The notes beneath the pieces were generated by a model. That model had not been told where the DNA came from and did not search any database. It saw nothing but the letters and a program-made list of their open reading frames with translations. DNA of 46,957 nucleotides. It comes from Methylobacterium ajmalii. GTDB lineage: Bacteria; Pseudomonadota; Alphaproteobacteria; Rhizobiales; Beijerinckiaceae. The position numbers were made by a program, and so were the translations under genes. Positions within the stretch are counted from its first letter, which is position 1. Each line of letters opens with the position of its first letter. The stretch is from the NCBI RefSeq assembly GCF_016613415.1, contig NZ_JACWCT010000008.1:1-46957 (forward strand), given 5' to 3'. Positions 31,149 through 39,515 of this stretch are shown piece by piece.

Positions 31149-32168
31149 ATGAACCGACGTGACGTCCTCGCGGGCGCCGCCGCCCTGGCTGCAACCACGG
31201 TCGCGGCGCGGGCCGAAAGGCTGCCCCTCGGCGACCTGCCGGGCACCCGCTATCCCGACCCGCGGGTCGAGGCCCTGGACAAGCGCTTCCGCTACAAGGT
31301 CGGCAACGCCGCCATCGAGCGCATCGCCACCGGCTTCCGCTGGGCCGAGGGGCCGGTCTACTTCCGGGACGGCGGCTACCTGCTGTGGAGCGACATACCG
31401 AACAACCGGATCATGCGCTGGCTCGAGAACGGCCATGTCAGCGTCTACCGGGCGAATGCCAACTACTCGAACGGCAACACTCGCGACCGGCAGGGGCGGC
31501 TGATCACCTGCGAGCACGACACCCGCCGGGTGACCCGCACCGAGCCCGACGGCAAGATCACGGTGCTGATCGACCGGTTCGACGGCAAGCCGCTCAACGC
31601 CCCCAACGACGTGGTGGTGGCGTCCGACAACGCGATCTGGTTCACCGATCCGGGCTACGGCATCGACGGGTTCTACGAGGGCCACAAGGACAAGGCGGAG
31701 TTGCCGACCCGGGTCTACCGCCTCGATCCCGCGACCGGCCAGGCCAAGGTGGCGGCGGAGGGCATCGACCGGCCGAACGGGCTCGCCTTCTCGCCCGACG
31801 AAAAGATCCTCTACGTCGTCGATTCCGGCGCCACCCATGGCGGGCGGGCCAACATCCGCGCCTTCACCGTCGAGGGCGACCGCCTCACCGGCGACCGGGT
31901 GTTCGCGGAGGGCTTCGCGCCGGGCTTCACCGACGGGGTGCGCACCGACGTCGACGGCAACGTCTGGTGCTCGATGGGCTGGGCCGACCCGAAGGAGGAC
32001 GGGGTGCGCTGCTACGCGCCGTCGGGCGACCTGATCGGCAAGATCCACCTGCCCGAGACCTGCGCCAACCTGTGCTTCGGCGGGCCGAAAAAGAACCGGC
32101 TGTTCATGGCGGCGAGCACGTCGATCTACGCGGTGTACGTCGAGACGCAGGGCGCGATGGTGCCGTAA
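31149..32168 (+). CDS. SMP-30/gluconolactonase-like exported protein
   Basis: A 339-aa six-bladed propeller lactonase-like protein with a probable twin-arginine signal ([21 protein letters not shown]). Metal-site segments of the SMP-30 family are present: [48 protein letters not shown] and [12 protein letters not shown]. It should hydrolyse a sugar or aldonic lactone in the periplasm. ATG 31149 is preferred to the adjacent GTG 31146; GGGAGGAGACG precedes it. Divergent from vapBC and close to other sugar-acid-type genes. Confidence 0.85.
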   Translation: MNRRDVLAGAAALAATTVAARAERLPLGDLPGTRYPDPRVEALDKRFRYKVGNAAIERIATGFRWAEGPVYFRDGGYLLWSDIPNNRIMRWLENGHVSVYRANANYSNGNTRDRQGRLITCEHDTRRVTRTEPDGKITVLIDRFDGKPLNAPNDVVVASDNAIWFTDPGYGIDGFYEGHKDKAELPTRVYRLDPATGQAKVAAEGIDRPNGLAFSPDEKILYVVDSGATHGGRANIRAFTVEGDRLTGDRVFAEGFAPGFTDGVRTDVDGNVWCSMGWADPKEDGVRCYAPSGDLIGKIHLPETCANLCFGGPKKNRLFMAASTSIYAVYVETQGAMVP

Positions 32169-32324
32169 CGGTCTCGAAGACGGCTCGAAAGGGGCGGCGC
32201 GAAGACGGTCGTAGAAGGCTCACGGACCGCGACCGCCCGGTCTCCCTCCGCTGCGGGCGGGGGCATGTCCCGGCGAGACGGCTACGGGCTCGTCGCAGGA
32301 CAGGGGGCGAACCCCACGACCCGA

Positions 32325-32361
32325 GAGCATCGCACGATCGCGACGCGGTCGTGCGATGCTC
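32325..32361. terminator. Perfect 13-bp inverted repeat between convergent genes
   Basis: GAGCATCGCACGA (32325-32337) pairs with TCGTGCGATGCTC (32349-32361) around an 11-nt loop. No T-tract follows on either strand. It lies in the 320-bp gap (32169-32488) between the SMP-30 and SDR genes, so a bidirectional termination or mRNA-stabilising role is likely. Nothing else was recognised in that gap. Confidence 0.5.
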
Positions 32362-32488
32362 GAGCGGATTCACGCCGCCCGGTTCGAGCGCTGTCCCCGT
32401 CGACGGTCGTGCGTCTCTCCTCCCCGGCCGATCTCGGGCCTGCCCGCGATCGGTCGCACTTGCGGGGAGGGGCGGGCCGGACCCGCGC

Positions 32489-33238
32489 TCACACCGTCCG
32501 CCCCCCGTCGATCGGCATCTCCACGCCGGTGATGAACTCCGCCTCGTCGGAGGCGAGGAACAGCGCCACGTTGGCGATGTCGGAGGCCCGCGACATCCGG
32601 CCGAGCGGGATCGTGGCGACGAACTTGGCGCGGTTCTCCGGGGTATCGGGCACGCCCATGAAGGCTTCGAGCAGGCCGGTCTCGCCCATCACCGGGCAGA
32701 GCGCGTTGACGCGGATCTTCCAGGGCGCCAGCTCGACGGCGAGCGACTTCGACATCAGGTTCACCGCGCCCTTCGAGGCGTTGTACCAGGTCAGGCCGGG
32801 ACGGGGCCGGATGCCGGCGGTCGAGCCGACGTTGAGGATCACGCCGCCGCCGTTGTCGCGCATCGCGGGCGCCAGCGCCCGGACGAAGTGGAAGATCGAC
32901 TTCACGTTGACCCGGAAGACCCGGTCGAAGGCCTCCTCGTCGACATCCATCAGCGGCTGGTTGCGATGGGTGGTGCCGGCGTTGTTGACGAGGATGTGGG
33001 GCGTGCCGAAGGCCTCGGTGGTGCGCGCGACCGCCGCCTTCACGTCCTCGGCGCTGCCGACATCGGCCGCGATGGCGATGGCCGACGCGCCGATCTCCCT
33101 CGCGACGCGCTCGGCGGCGTCGCCCCGCAGGTCGAGCACCGCGACCTTGGCGCCCTCCGCGGCGTAGCGCCTGGCGATGCCCTCGCCGAAGCCGCCGCCG
33201 CCGCCGGTGACGATCGCGACCTTGCCGTTGAGCCTCAT
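32489..33238 (-). CDS. SDR-family oxidoreductase
   Basis: A 249-aa short-chain dehydrogenase. The cofactor loop is VTGGGGGFGEGIARR, the structural motif is ILVNNAGTTHRNQP, and the catalytic triad is the Ser in NVGSTAGIRP and Tyr/Lys in WYNASKGAVN. DLRGD after the second strand suggests NAD preference. ATG 33238 has AAGGAG 8 nt upstream; a GTG at 33247 is the alternative. It lies 19 nt downstream of the second HAAT operon's LivF and is probably its last gene, so it may act on the imported substrate. Confidence 0.87.
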   Translation of the reverse strand: MRLNGKVAIVTGGGGGFGEGIARRYAAEGAKVAVLDLRGDAAERVAREIGASAIAIAADVGSAEDVKAAVARTTEAFGTPHILVNNAGTTHRNQPLMDVDEEAFDRVFRVNVKSIFHFVRALAPAMRDNGGGVILNVGSTAGIRPRPGLTWYNASKGAVNLMSKSLAVELAPWKIRVNALCPVMGETGLLEAFMGVPDTPENRAKFVATIPLGRMSRASDIANVALFLASDEAEFITGVEMPIDGGRTV

Positions 33239-33257
33239 GGGGAACACTCCTTGAATG

Positions 33258-33914
33258 TCAGGCGGCCGAGATCTCGCCGCGCTCGATCTGGACGGTGGTG
33301 TCGACGAGCGCCCGCAGCAGGTCCGGGCTGCTCTCGGTGATGAGGATCGCGACGTCGGGGAGGGCGGCGCGCAGGCGGGCCAGCGCCTCGGCGTAGCGGA
33401 GCGCCAGCGCCGGGGCGAGGCCCTGGAACGGCTCGTCGAGAAGGACCGCCCTGGTGCCGACCATGAGGGCGCGGCCGAGCGCCACCATCTTGCCCTGGCC
33501 GCCCGACAGGCCCGCCGCCTTGCGGGGCGCGAAGTCCTTGAGCTCGGGCAGAAGCGCGTAGACGGAATCCAGCCGCCGCGAGACCTCCGCCTTCGGGAGC
33601 CCGAGCACCTGGGCCGGCAGGAGCAGGTTGTCCTGCACCGTGAAGCTGCCGAACAGCTTGCGCTCCTCCGGCGCGTAGCCGATGCCGAGTCGTGCCCGGT
33701 GATGGGCCGGCACGGTGCCGGCCTCCCGCCCGTCGAGGACGAGCCGGCCGGCCTGGAGCGGCAGAAGCCCCATCAGGGCGCGGAGCGTCGTGGTCTTGCC
33801 GGCGCCGTTGCGGCCGATCAGCGCCACGCGGCCGCCCGGCGGCACGGCGAGCGAGACGCCGCGCAGCACCGGCGCGCCGGCGATCGCGACCGCCGCTCCC
33901 TCAAGCCGCAGCAT
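33258..33914 (-). CDS. HAAT-family ABC ATP-binding protein (operon 2, LivF-like)
   Basis: A 218-aa ATPase, slightly short for LivF (about 235 aa). Walker A is LIGRNGAGKTTTLRAL, the signature is GLSGGQGKMVALGRAL, and Walker B is AVLLDEPFQGLAP. After Walker B comes DVAILITESSPDLL, where the usual VEQN motif is replaced by TESS, an unusual change in the switch region. It overlaps the LivG-like gene by 14 nt. Operon 2 is unrelated in close sequence to operon 1. Confidence 0.87.
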   Translation of the reverse strand: MLRLEGAAVAIAGAPVLRGVSLAVPPGGRVALIGRNGAGKTTTLRALMGLLPLQAGRLVLDGREAGTVPAHHRARLGIGYAPEERKLFGSFTVQDNLLLPAQVLGLPKAEVSRRLDSVYALLPELKDFAPRKAAGLSGGQGKMVALGRALMVGTRAVLLDEPFQGLAPALALRYAEALARLRAALPDVAILITESSPDLLRALVDTTVQIERGEISAA

Positions 33915-34671
33915 GGGTGCCTCCGTTCGGCGCGATGCCGATCACCGTACGCTGCACCTCCGGATCGTTGAGGATCCGGGACGGGGGCCCGAGCGCCGCG
34001 ATCTTGCCCTGGCCCCACACCGCCACCCGGTCGGCGAAGCGCCCGACCACCTCCATGTCGTGCTCCACGAACACCGCCGTCACGCCCGCCTCGCGCAGGA
34101 CCCGCACCAGGGTCTCGACGATCGCCATCTTCTCCGCCGCGGCGACGCCGCTCGTCGGCTCGTCCATCAGCAGGAGGCGGGGGCGGAGCGCCACCGCCAT
34201 GGCGATGTCGACGAGCTTGCGTGCGCCCTCGTTGAGGGCGTCGGCCCGCACGTCGGTGATGCGGGTGAGGCCGAAGCGCGCGATCAGCTCCGCCGCCTCG
34301 TCGCGAAAGCGCGGGCGCAAGAGCGGGGTGAGCACCGACCACACGCCCTCGCGGGCAGCGACCGCGAGCGCCACGTTCTGCAGCACGGTGTGCTCGGTGA
34401 AGAGCTGCGGCAGCTGGAAGCTGCGCGCGACCCCGAGCCCGACGATGCGCCGCGGCGACAGGCCGAGGATCGGCTTGCCCTCGAAGGCGATCGAGCCGCC
34501 TTGGGGCTTCAAGTAGCCGGTCGTCATGTTGATGAAGGTGGTCTTGCCGGCGCCGTTCGGGCCGATGATCGCCAGGAACTCGCCGGCCTCGACGTCGAGG
34601 TCGATCCCGTCCGCGGCCTTGAGCCCGCCGAAGGCGAGGCGCAGGTCGCGGGCCTGGAGCAGCGCGGTCAT
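33901..34671 (-). CDS. HAAT-family ABC ATP-binding protein (operon 2, LivG-like)
   Basis: A 256-aa ATPase. Walker A is IIGPNGAGKTTFINMTTGY, typical of LivG. The signature is degenerate (ALNEGARKLVDIAMAV, with LNEG replacing LSGG), and Walker B is LLLMDEPTSGVA, followed by VFVEHDMEVVGRFADRVAVWGQGKI. The C-terminus RTVIGIAPNGGTHAAA overlaps the next gene. ATG 34671 overlaps the LivM stop (ATGA). Confidence 0.87.
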   Translation of the reverse strand: MTALLQARDLRLAFGGLKAADGIDLDVEAGEFLAIIGPNGAGKTTFINMTTGYLKPQGGSIAFEGKPILGLSPRRIVGLGVARSFQLPQLFTEHTVLQNVALAVAAREGVWSVLTPLLRPRFRDEAAELIARFGLTRITDVRADALNEGARKLVDIAMAVALRPRLLLMDEPTSGVAAAEKMAIVETLVRVLREAGVTAVFVEHDMEVVGRFADRVAVWGQGKIAALGPPSRILNDPEVQRTVIGIAPNGGTHAAA

Positions 34672-35600
34672 GCGGCCCTCCGGCGGCTCGTGATCATCCC
34701 CCACAGCCCGCCCGGCGCGAACACGATGACGGCGAGCAGCACGAGGCCGAGCACCAGCTGCCAGGCATTGGCGAAGGTCGCCGCCGCGTAGACCCGGGTC
34801 AGCTCGTAGGCGGCCGCCCCCAGGAACGGCCCCAGCACGCTGCCGGCCCCGCCGAGGATCGCGATGAAGACGAGCTCTCCGGACGTGGTCCAGTAGCTGA
34901 GCGCCGGGGTGACGTGCCGGGTGGTGAGCGCGATGATCGCGCCGGCAAACCCCGCCATCACGGCCGAGGCGACGTAGGCCGCGAGCAGCACGCGCTTCGG
35001 GGACACGCCCATGAAGTCGAGCCGGGTCTCGCGTGTCTTGATGCCGGCGAGCGCTTCCCCGAGCGGGGAGGCGAGCGCCACCCGCACGAGCGCGCCGCAG
35101 GCGAGGGCGAGCACCAGCGCCATGCCCAGCACCGTCCACTCGCCGGCTTCCCCCGCGAGCGGCCGGCCGAGGAACGTGACGGGCGGGAGCCGGATGCCGT
35201 CGGCGCCGTGGGTCAGCGCGTAGAACTTCTCCAGCACCGAGTAGAACACCATGCTGAGCGCGAGATTCAGCATGCCGAAGAAGATCTCGCGGTAGCGCAC
35301 CACGAACAGGCCGATCAGCAGGCCGACGATCCCGGCGAGCAGGGCCGCGGCGGGAAGCAGCAGCAGGGCCTCCGGCACCACGACGGCGCCGAACGCCACC
35401 GTGTAGGCGGCGAGCGCGAGGTAGAGCGCGTGGCCGAAGCTGACCTGGCCGGCCCGCAGCAGCAGCAGGATGCCGAGCACGGCGAGCCCCTTGGCGAGCG
35501 CGATGGTGAGCACGAAGCGCAGCCACGGCACCGCGTAGGCGAGAGCGAGGATCAGGGCGGCGCCGGCCAAGGCCAGCAGGGTCTCGGAGCGGCGGGTCAT
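34668..35600 (-). CDS. HAAT-family ABC permease (operon 2, LivM-like)
   Basis: A 310-aa membrane protein with about ten hydrophobic segments, the motif GQVSFGHALYLALAAYTVAFG typical of LivM, and the EAA-like loop SPLGEALAGIKTRETRLDFMGVSPKRV. Unlike operon 1, the permease is not fused to an ATPase. It overlaps the LivG-like gene by 4 nt and follows the LivH-like gene after 31 nt. Confidence 0.87.
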   Translation of the reverse strand: MTRRSETLLALAGAALILALAYAVPWLRFVLTIALAKGLAVLGILLLLRAGQVSFGHALYLALAAYTVAFGAVVVPEALLLLPAAALLAGIVGLLIGLFVVRYREIFFGMLNLALSMVFYSVLEKFYALTHGADGIRLPPVTFLGRPLAGEAGEWTVLGMALVLALACGALVRVALASPLGEALAGIKTRETRLDFMGVSPKRVLLAAYVASAVMAGFAGAIIALTTRHVTPALSYWTTSGELVFIAILGGAGSVLGPFLGAAAYELTRVYAAATFANAWQLVLGLVLLAVIVFAPGGLWGMITSRRRAA

Positions 35601-35631
35601 CGCGCGGCGCCTCCGTGCCAGGAAATGCAGG

Positions 35632-36579
35632 TCATATCCGCCGGGTCTCCGCCACGCCGAACAGGCCTTGGGGCCGGAACAGCAGCACCGCCACCATGAT
35701 GGCGTAGGGCACCACCACCTCGAATTCGGGCGCGACGTAGACCGCGAAGGACCGGCCGAGGCCGATCAGCAGGGCCGCCACCGCCGCGCCCTCGATCTGG
35801 CCGAGGCCCGCCGTCGCCACCACCGCGAAGGAGAGGACGATGGTCGAGGCGCCCACCCCCGGCACCAGCGACACGGTGGGGGCGGCGAGCGCGCCGCCGA
35901 GCGCCGCGAGCGCCGCCCCGACCGTGAAGGTCAGCATCGTCACCTTGGCGGCGTCGATCCCCATGGCCCGGGCCGCCTCGCGGTCGATCGTGACCGCCAC
36001 GACCATCCGGCCGGTGAGCGTGTAGCGCAGCACGGTGGCGAGGATCGCCAGCGTCGCGAGGGCGACACCCGGCAGCACGTAGAGCTGGTAGGCGGTGAAC
36101 GGGATGACGTCCTGGCCGAACGGCACGTCGACGGTGCCGAGCCACTTCAGCGGCGCGTCGAACACCACCGGCTGCACGCCCCAGACCAGCTTCTGCAGGT
36201 CCTCCAGGATCATGAACAGCGCGAAGGTGACGAGGAGCTGCAGCACCGGCTCGCGGTCCTGCATCCGGCGCAGCAGCAGCCGCTCGATCACCGGCCCGAG
36301 CGCGACGCCGACGAGGACCGCCGCCGCGAGCAGGATCGGCAGGCCGAGCCAGGGCGGCGCGCCGAGCGAGGTCGCGAACAGCCCGATCGAGGCCGCCGCG
36401 TAGCCGCCGATGGCGTAGAGGCTGCCATGGGCGACGTTGAGCACCCGCAGCACGCCGAACACCAGGTTCAGCCCCACCGCCACCATGAAGACGGCGGCGG
36501 CGTAGGACAGCCCGTCGAGCAGGGCCAGCCCGACGAGGATCCCGTTATCGGAGAGCCAAGCCATCGATAGCCAAGCCAT
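35632..36579 (-). CDS. HAAT-family ABC permease (operon 2, LivH-like)
   Basis: A 315-aa membrane protein with the LivH hallmarks AAVFMVAVGLNLVFGVLRVLNVAHGSLYAIGGYAA and TIDREAARAMGIDAAKV. Its first ten residues are a direct duplication, MAWLSMAWLS, from a 15-bp near-perfect DNA repeat at the start. Either ATG (36579 or 36564) could be used. The first overlaps the binding-protein stop as TGATG, which suggests coupled translation and is the one chosen. Confidence 0.87.
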   Translation of the reverse strand: MAWLSMAWLSDNGILVGLALLDGLSYAAAVFMVAVGLNLVFGVLRVLNVAHGSLYAIGGYAAASIGLFATSLGAPPWLGLPILLAAAVLVGVALGPVIERLLLRRMQDREPVLQLLVTFALFMILEDLQKLVWGVQPVVFDAPLKWLGTVDVPFGQDVIPFTAYQLYVLPGVALATLAILATVLRYTLTGRMVVAVTIDREAARAMGIDAAKVTMLTFTVGAALAALGGALAAPTVSLVPGVGASTIVLSFAVVATAGLGQIEGAAVAALLIGLGRSFAVYVAPEFEVVVPYAIMVAVLLFRPQGLFGVAETRRI

Positions 36580-37922
36580 CAGCTCTTGAAGGCCTGCGCC
36601 TGCGGGAGCTTGGCCACGATGTCGGGGGTCAGCGTCTTGAGCCAGTCGGCGCTCTTCTGGCCGACCGGCGTCGTCACGGACTCGGCCGGGAACACGACCA
36701 TGTCGGTGAGCACCGGGAACGGATACTTGTCGGAGTGCAGCGTCGTGCCGATGAGCTGGTTCTCGAGCCCCTGGCCGTCCTCGCGGATGCGCACGCTGGC
36801 GGTGGGCGAGGGGAATTCGAGGCCCTTGAAGGCGGCGGCGAGCTCCGCATCGGTCGGCCAGCCGCCGCCCTTCGCCGCCACCGCCTTCTCGATGCCGGCC
36901 TTCATCGCCGAGACGGCCTGGGCCATGTGGAAGCACGGATAGATCGGCCAGGCATTGTACTTGGCGCGGTAGGATTCGCTGAAGCGCTTCAGCCGCTCCG
37001 GATCGGTCGGGGAGGGGTGCAGGAACCAGTGGTCGCCGCGCGCGCCGACGATGTGGCCGGCCGGCAGCGCCTTGCCGACCCGCTGGAGCGAGGATTCGGC
37101 GAGCGGCATCACGAAGGTCGCGCGCTCGAACAGCTTGCGGTCCGAGGCCTGGCGGATCAGCGCGTCGAGGTCGCCGCCCCAGGAGGTCGACAGCACCACG
37201 TCGGGCCGCAGCGCCAGCACGCGGGTGATCTCGGTCGAGAAGTCAGTGGCGCCGAAGCGCGGAAACAGCTCGGCCGAGACCTTCACCCCGGGCTTCAGGG
37301 TGTTCATCGCGGTGCGGAAGATGTCCCAGGAATCGCGGCCCCAGGCGTAGTCCTGGTTGATCACCGCGATCGACTTGAAGTCGGGCTTGACCTTCAGGAG
37401 GTAGAGCAGCGCCGCCAGGATCTCCGGCGTCGCGTTGGCCTGGGTGCGGAAGGCGTAAGAGTAGCGATTGTCCTCGAAGATGCGCTGGGTGCCGCAATCC
37501 CACAGCAGCGTCGGGCGCTTCAGCTCGTCGGCGAGCGGCGCGCAGGCGATGCAGTCGGCCGACGAGATCGCCGCGAAGATCAGGTGCACGCCCTCCGACT
37601 GGACGAGGCGGCGATACTCGCCGACGACGTGGTCGACGCCCGGACCCTCGTCGACGAAGATCGGCCGCACCTTCACGCCGGCGATGCCGCCGGCGGCGTT
37701 GATCTCGTCGAACAGCATCTCGGCGGTCTGGCGGCCGGGCACGCCGAAGACACTGGCCGGGCCCGACAGGTAGGTGGCGATGCCGACCTTCAGCTCGGCG
37801 GGCTTCGCCGCGCCTTGCGCCCAGGCTCCCGCGCCCGGCAGCATCAAGCTTCCCGCCACGGCGCCCGCCCCGATCAGCGCCTCGCGCCGCGTGACGATCC
37901 CGTCACGACCCGTCCCGGCCAT
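36579..37922 (-). CDS. HAAT-family ABC substrate-binding protein (operon 2)
   Basis: A 447-aa binding protein with a twin-arginine-type signal (TRREALIGAGAVAGSLMLPGAGAWAQ) and the start LKVGIATYLSGPASVFGVPGRQTAEMLFDEINAAGG. Lobe signatures include LIFAAISSADCIACAPLADEL and SIAVINQDYAWGRDSWDIFRTAM. A conserved-looking cysteine pair (DCIAC) lies near residue 126. The length and WFLHPSPTDPERLKRFSESYRAKYNAWPIYPCFHMAQAV resemble proteins for amides, urea or aromatic acids more than for leucine. First gene of operon 2; ligand unknown. Confidence 0.87.
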   Translation of the reverse strand: MAGTGRDGIVTRREALIGAGAVAGSLMLPGAGAWAQGAAKPAELKVGIATYLSGPASVFGVPGRQTAEMLFDEINAAGGIAGVKVRPIFVDEGPGVDHVVGEYRRLVQSEGVHLIFAAISSADCIACAPLADELKRPTLLWDCGTQRIFEDNRYSYAFRTQANATPEILAALLYLLKVKPDFKSIAVINQDYAWGRDSWDIFRTAMNTLKPGVKVSAELFPRFGATDFSTEITRVLALRPDVVLSTSWGGDLDALIRQASDRKLFERATFVMPLAESSLQRVGKALPAGHIVGARGDHWFLHPSPTDPERLKRFSESYRAKYNAWPIYPCFHMAQAVSAMKAGIEKAVAAKGGGWPTDAELAAAFKGLEFPSPTASVRIREDGQGLENQLIGTTLHSDKYPFPVLTDMVVFPAESVTTPVGQKSADWLKTLTPDIVAKLPQAQAFKS

Positions 37923-37994
37923 GCCTTCCTCCCTGACTTCGTGCGCGGGCCGGCCCCTCTGGAACTGGCGTCGGGGGCCTGGCCGCGGGCGGGA

Positions 37995-38679
37995 TCATGG
38001 GGGCGCGGTGACCTCCTGTCCAATAGCTTGTTCGCCCACGAGCGAGAGGTTCGAGATATGGGAGTGGGCGGCGCCCTCGCCCGCGGCGGCAGCGGGCCGC
38101 CGTAAGGGGAGCGGGTTGTCGTCGTAGATCGCTGCGAGCGTCAGCGTGACGCCGATCTCCGGCAAGTCGACCGACTCGGTACAGGCGGCGGGCGACAAGC
38201 CGCCCGCCGGGCTTCGGCGATGCACCGTCACCGCGCGCCGGTCCTGGCGCACCAGCACGACGCACCGGATCGAGGTCACGGCGGCGGAGGCGGCGAGCGT
38301 CGAGGCCTGGCGCCGCGGCGTGTCGCTGGGGGAGAGGACCTCGAACACGACGAGCGGTGAGGGCGTCACGCAGAGGTCGTGTCGGCCGTCGTCGGGAGCG
38401 ACGAGGATATCGGGCGCCACGGTGCGGGCCTCGCCCGGCACCGGCACCTGGCTCGGGCCGGACGGGCGCCAGGGGCTGCCGTGACGACGCCTGTGCTGTC
38501 GCAGGCTCTCAACTCTCAACGATGTTGGTCTGGATCCAGTCGTGCCGCCGCGTCGGCTGGGCGTTCATCAGCGGCACCCCGTCGGCCAGCTCCCAGCGCT
38601 CCCCGGCCGGCCGCTCGGCGAGGAAGGTCAGGAAGCCGTCGAGGCTCATCGGAGGGTCACGCGTCTCGGCGGCGCGCAT
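37995..38679 (-). pseudogene. Uma2-family (PD-D/EXK-like) protein, frameshifted
   Basis: The N-terminal part (MSLDGFLTFLAERPAGERWELADGVP...TRRHDWIQTNIVES) and the C-terminal part (SLRQHRRRHG...VAPDILVAPDDGRHDLCVTPSPLVVFEVLSPSDTPRR...) are the two halves of one Uma2-family protein, but they lie in different frames. The break is at 38507-38520, where TCTCAAC is tandemly duplicated (GTTGAGA twice on the coding strand). Removing one copy joins the frames as NIVESLRQH. Uma2 proteins have a restriction-endonuclease fold and are abundant in several phyla. The start may be 38679 or 38649. No partner gene is obvious. Confidence 0.8.
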
Positions 38680-38719
38680 GGCGGGCGCTCCCGTACATCC
38701 TCGGCGAGGATACCACGTC

Positions 38720-39307
38720 TCACGCCAGCCGGAACGCCCGCACCAGCACGGCGGCCCGGGCCGGGCGCAGGCTGTGCAGGGTGCCGACGAGCACCAGCCG
38801 GTTGAGCCAGGCATGCGGCCCCTCGGGCGCCGTCACCTCGATGGTCGAGAACCGGTAGTCCGGCGCGCCGTCGCGGCCGGGGTCGATCAGGACCTGGTTG
38901 CGGACGGTCAGGATCGCCCCGTCCTCGGCCTGCATCTCGTAGAGGGCGTCGAGGCGCCGGACGCCGTCCTTGCGCACGAGCTGCCGGTCGGCGCCGCCGG
39001 ACAGCACCGTGCCGCGGATCCGCGGCCCCTGGAAGCGCCCGCCGGTGATCGGCACGATGCGGCGCTCGCCGAGCGGGGAGTCGCCGAGGGAGACCAGCGG
39101 GGCGATCTCGACCACGGCCTCGTAGACGAATTCCGTGCGCGGCGCCACGAGCGGCAGGTCGGAGAGGGGGCCGGCAGGAGGGGCGGGCGCCTCCGCGGCC
39201 GCGGCCGGTCCCGAGAGGCCGAGACCCGCCAAGGCGGCACCGGAGAGTGCGGCACCGGAGACGAGCAGGGCCCGGCGGTCGGGGCGCGGCGCGGCACGGT
39301 CCGGCAT
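38720..39307 (-). CDS. DUF3237-family exported protein
   Basis: A 195-aa protein with a twin-arginine-like signal (PDRRALLVSGAALSGAALAGLGLSGPAAAA). The mature part matches DUF3237: FVYEAVVEIAPLVSLGDSPLGERRIVPITGGRFQGPRIRGTVLSGGADRQLVRKDG, DALYEMQAEDGAILTVRN and the C-terminal LNRLVLVGTLHSLRPARAAVLVRAFRL. These are small beta-barrel proteins of unknown function. Divergent from the tannase-family gene across 208 bp in which I see no clear site; homologues often neighbour aromatic or ester catabolism genes. Confidence 0.85.
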   Translation of the reverse strand: MPDRAAPRPDRRALLVSGAALSGAALAGLGLSGPAAAAEAPAPPAGPLSDLPLVAPRTEFVYEAVVEIAPLVSLGDSPLGERRIVPITGGRFQGPRIRGTVLSGGADRQLVRKDGVRRLDALYEMQAEDGAILTVRNQVLIDPGRDGAPDYRFSTIEVTAPEGPHAWLNRLVLVGTLHSLRPARAAVLVRAFRLA

Positions 39308-39515
39308 GGCGATTCTCTCCCTGGTTCTCGTCTCCGACGATCATGCGCCCGCCCGGCAATCGGCGACAATGGGGCAGGCCTCCTGCCGCAGGGTTCCGAA
39401 CGACGAATCGCCACGGCCGCGCTTGACGGGCTCCACCGGTCCGGGCCGAGTGGCGGACGCGGAGCCGGGCCGGACACGCGACGGCCCGGCGGATCTCCGG
39501 GGCAGGGGGGTGCCG

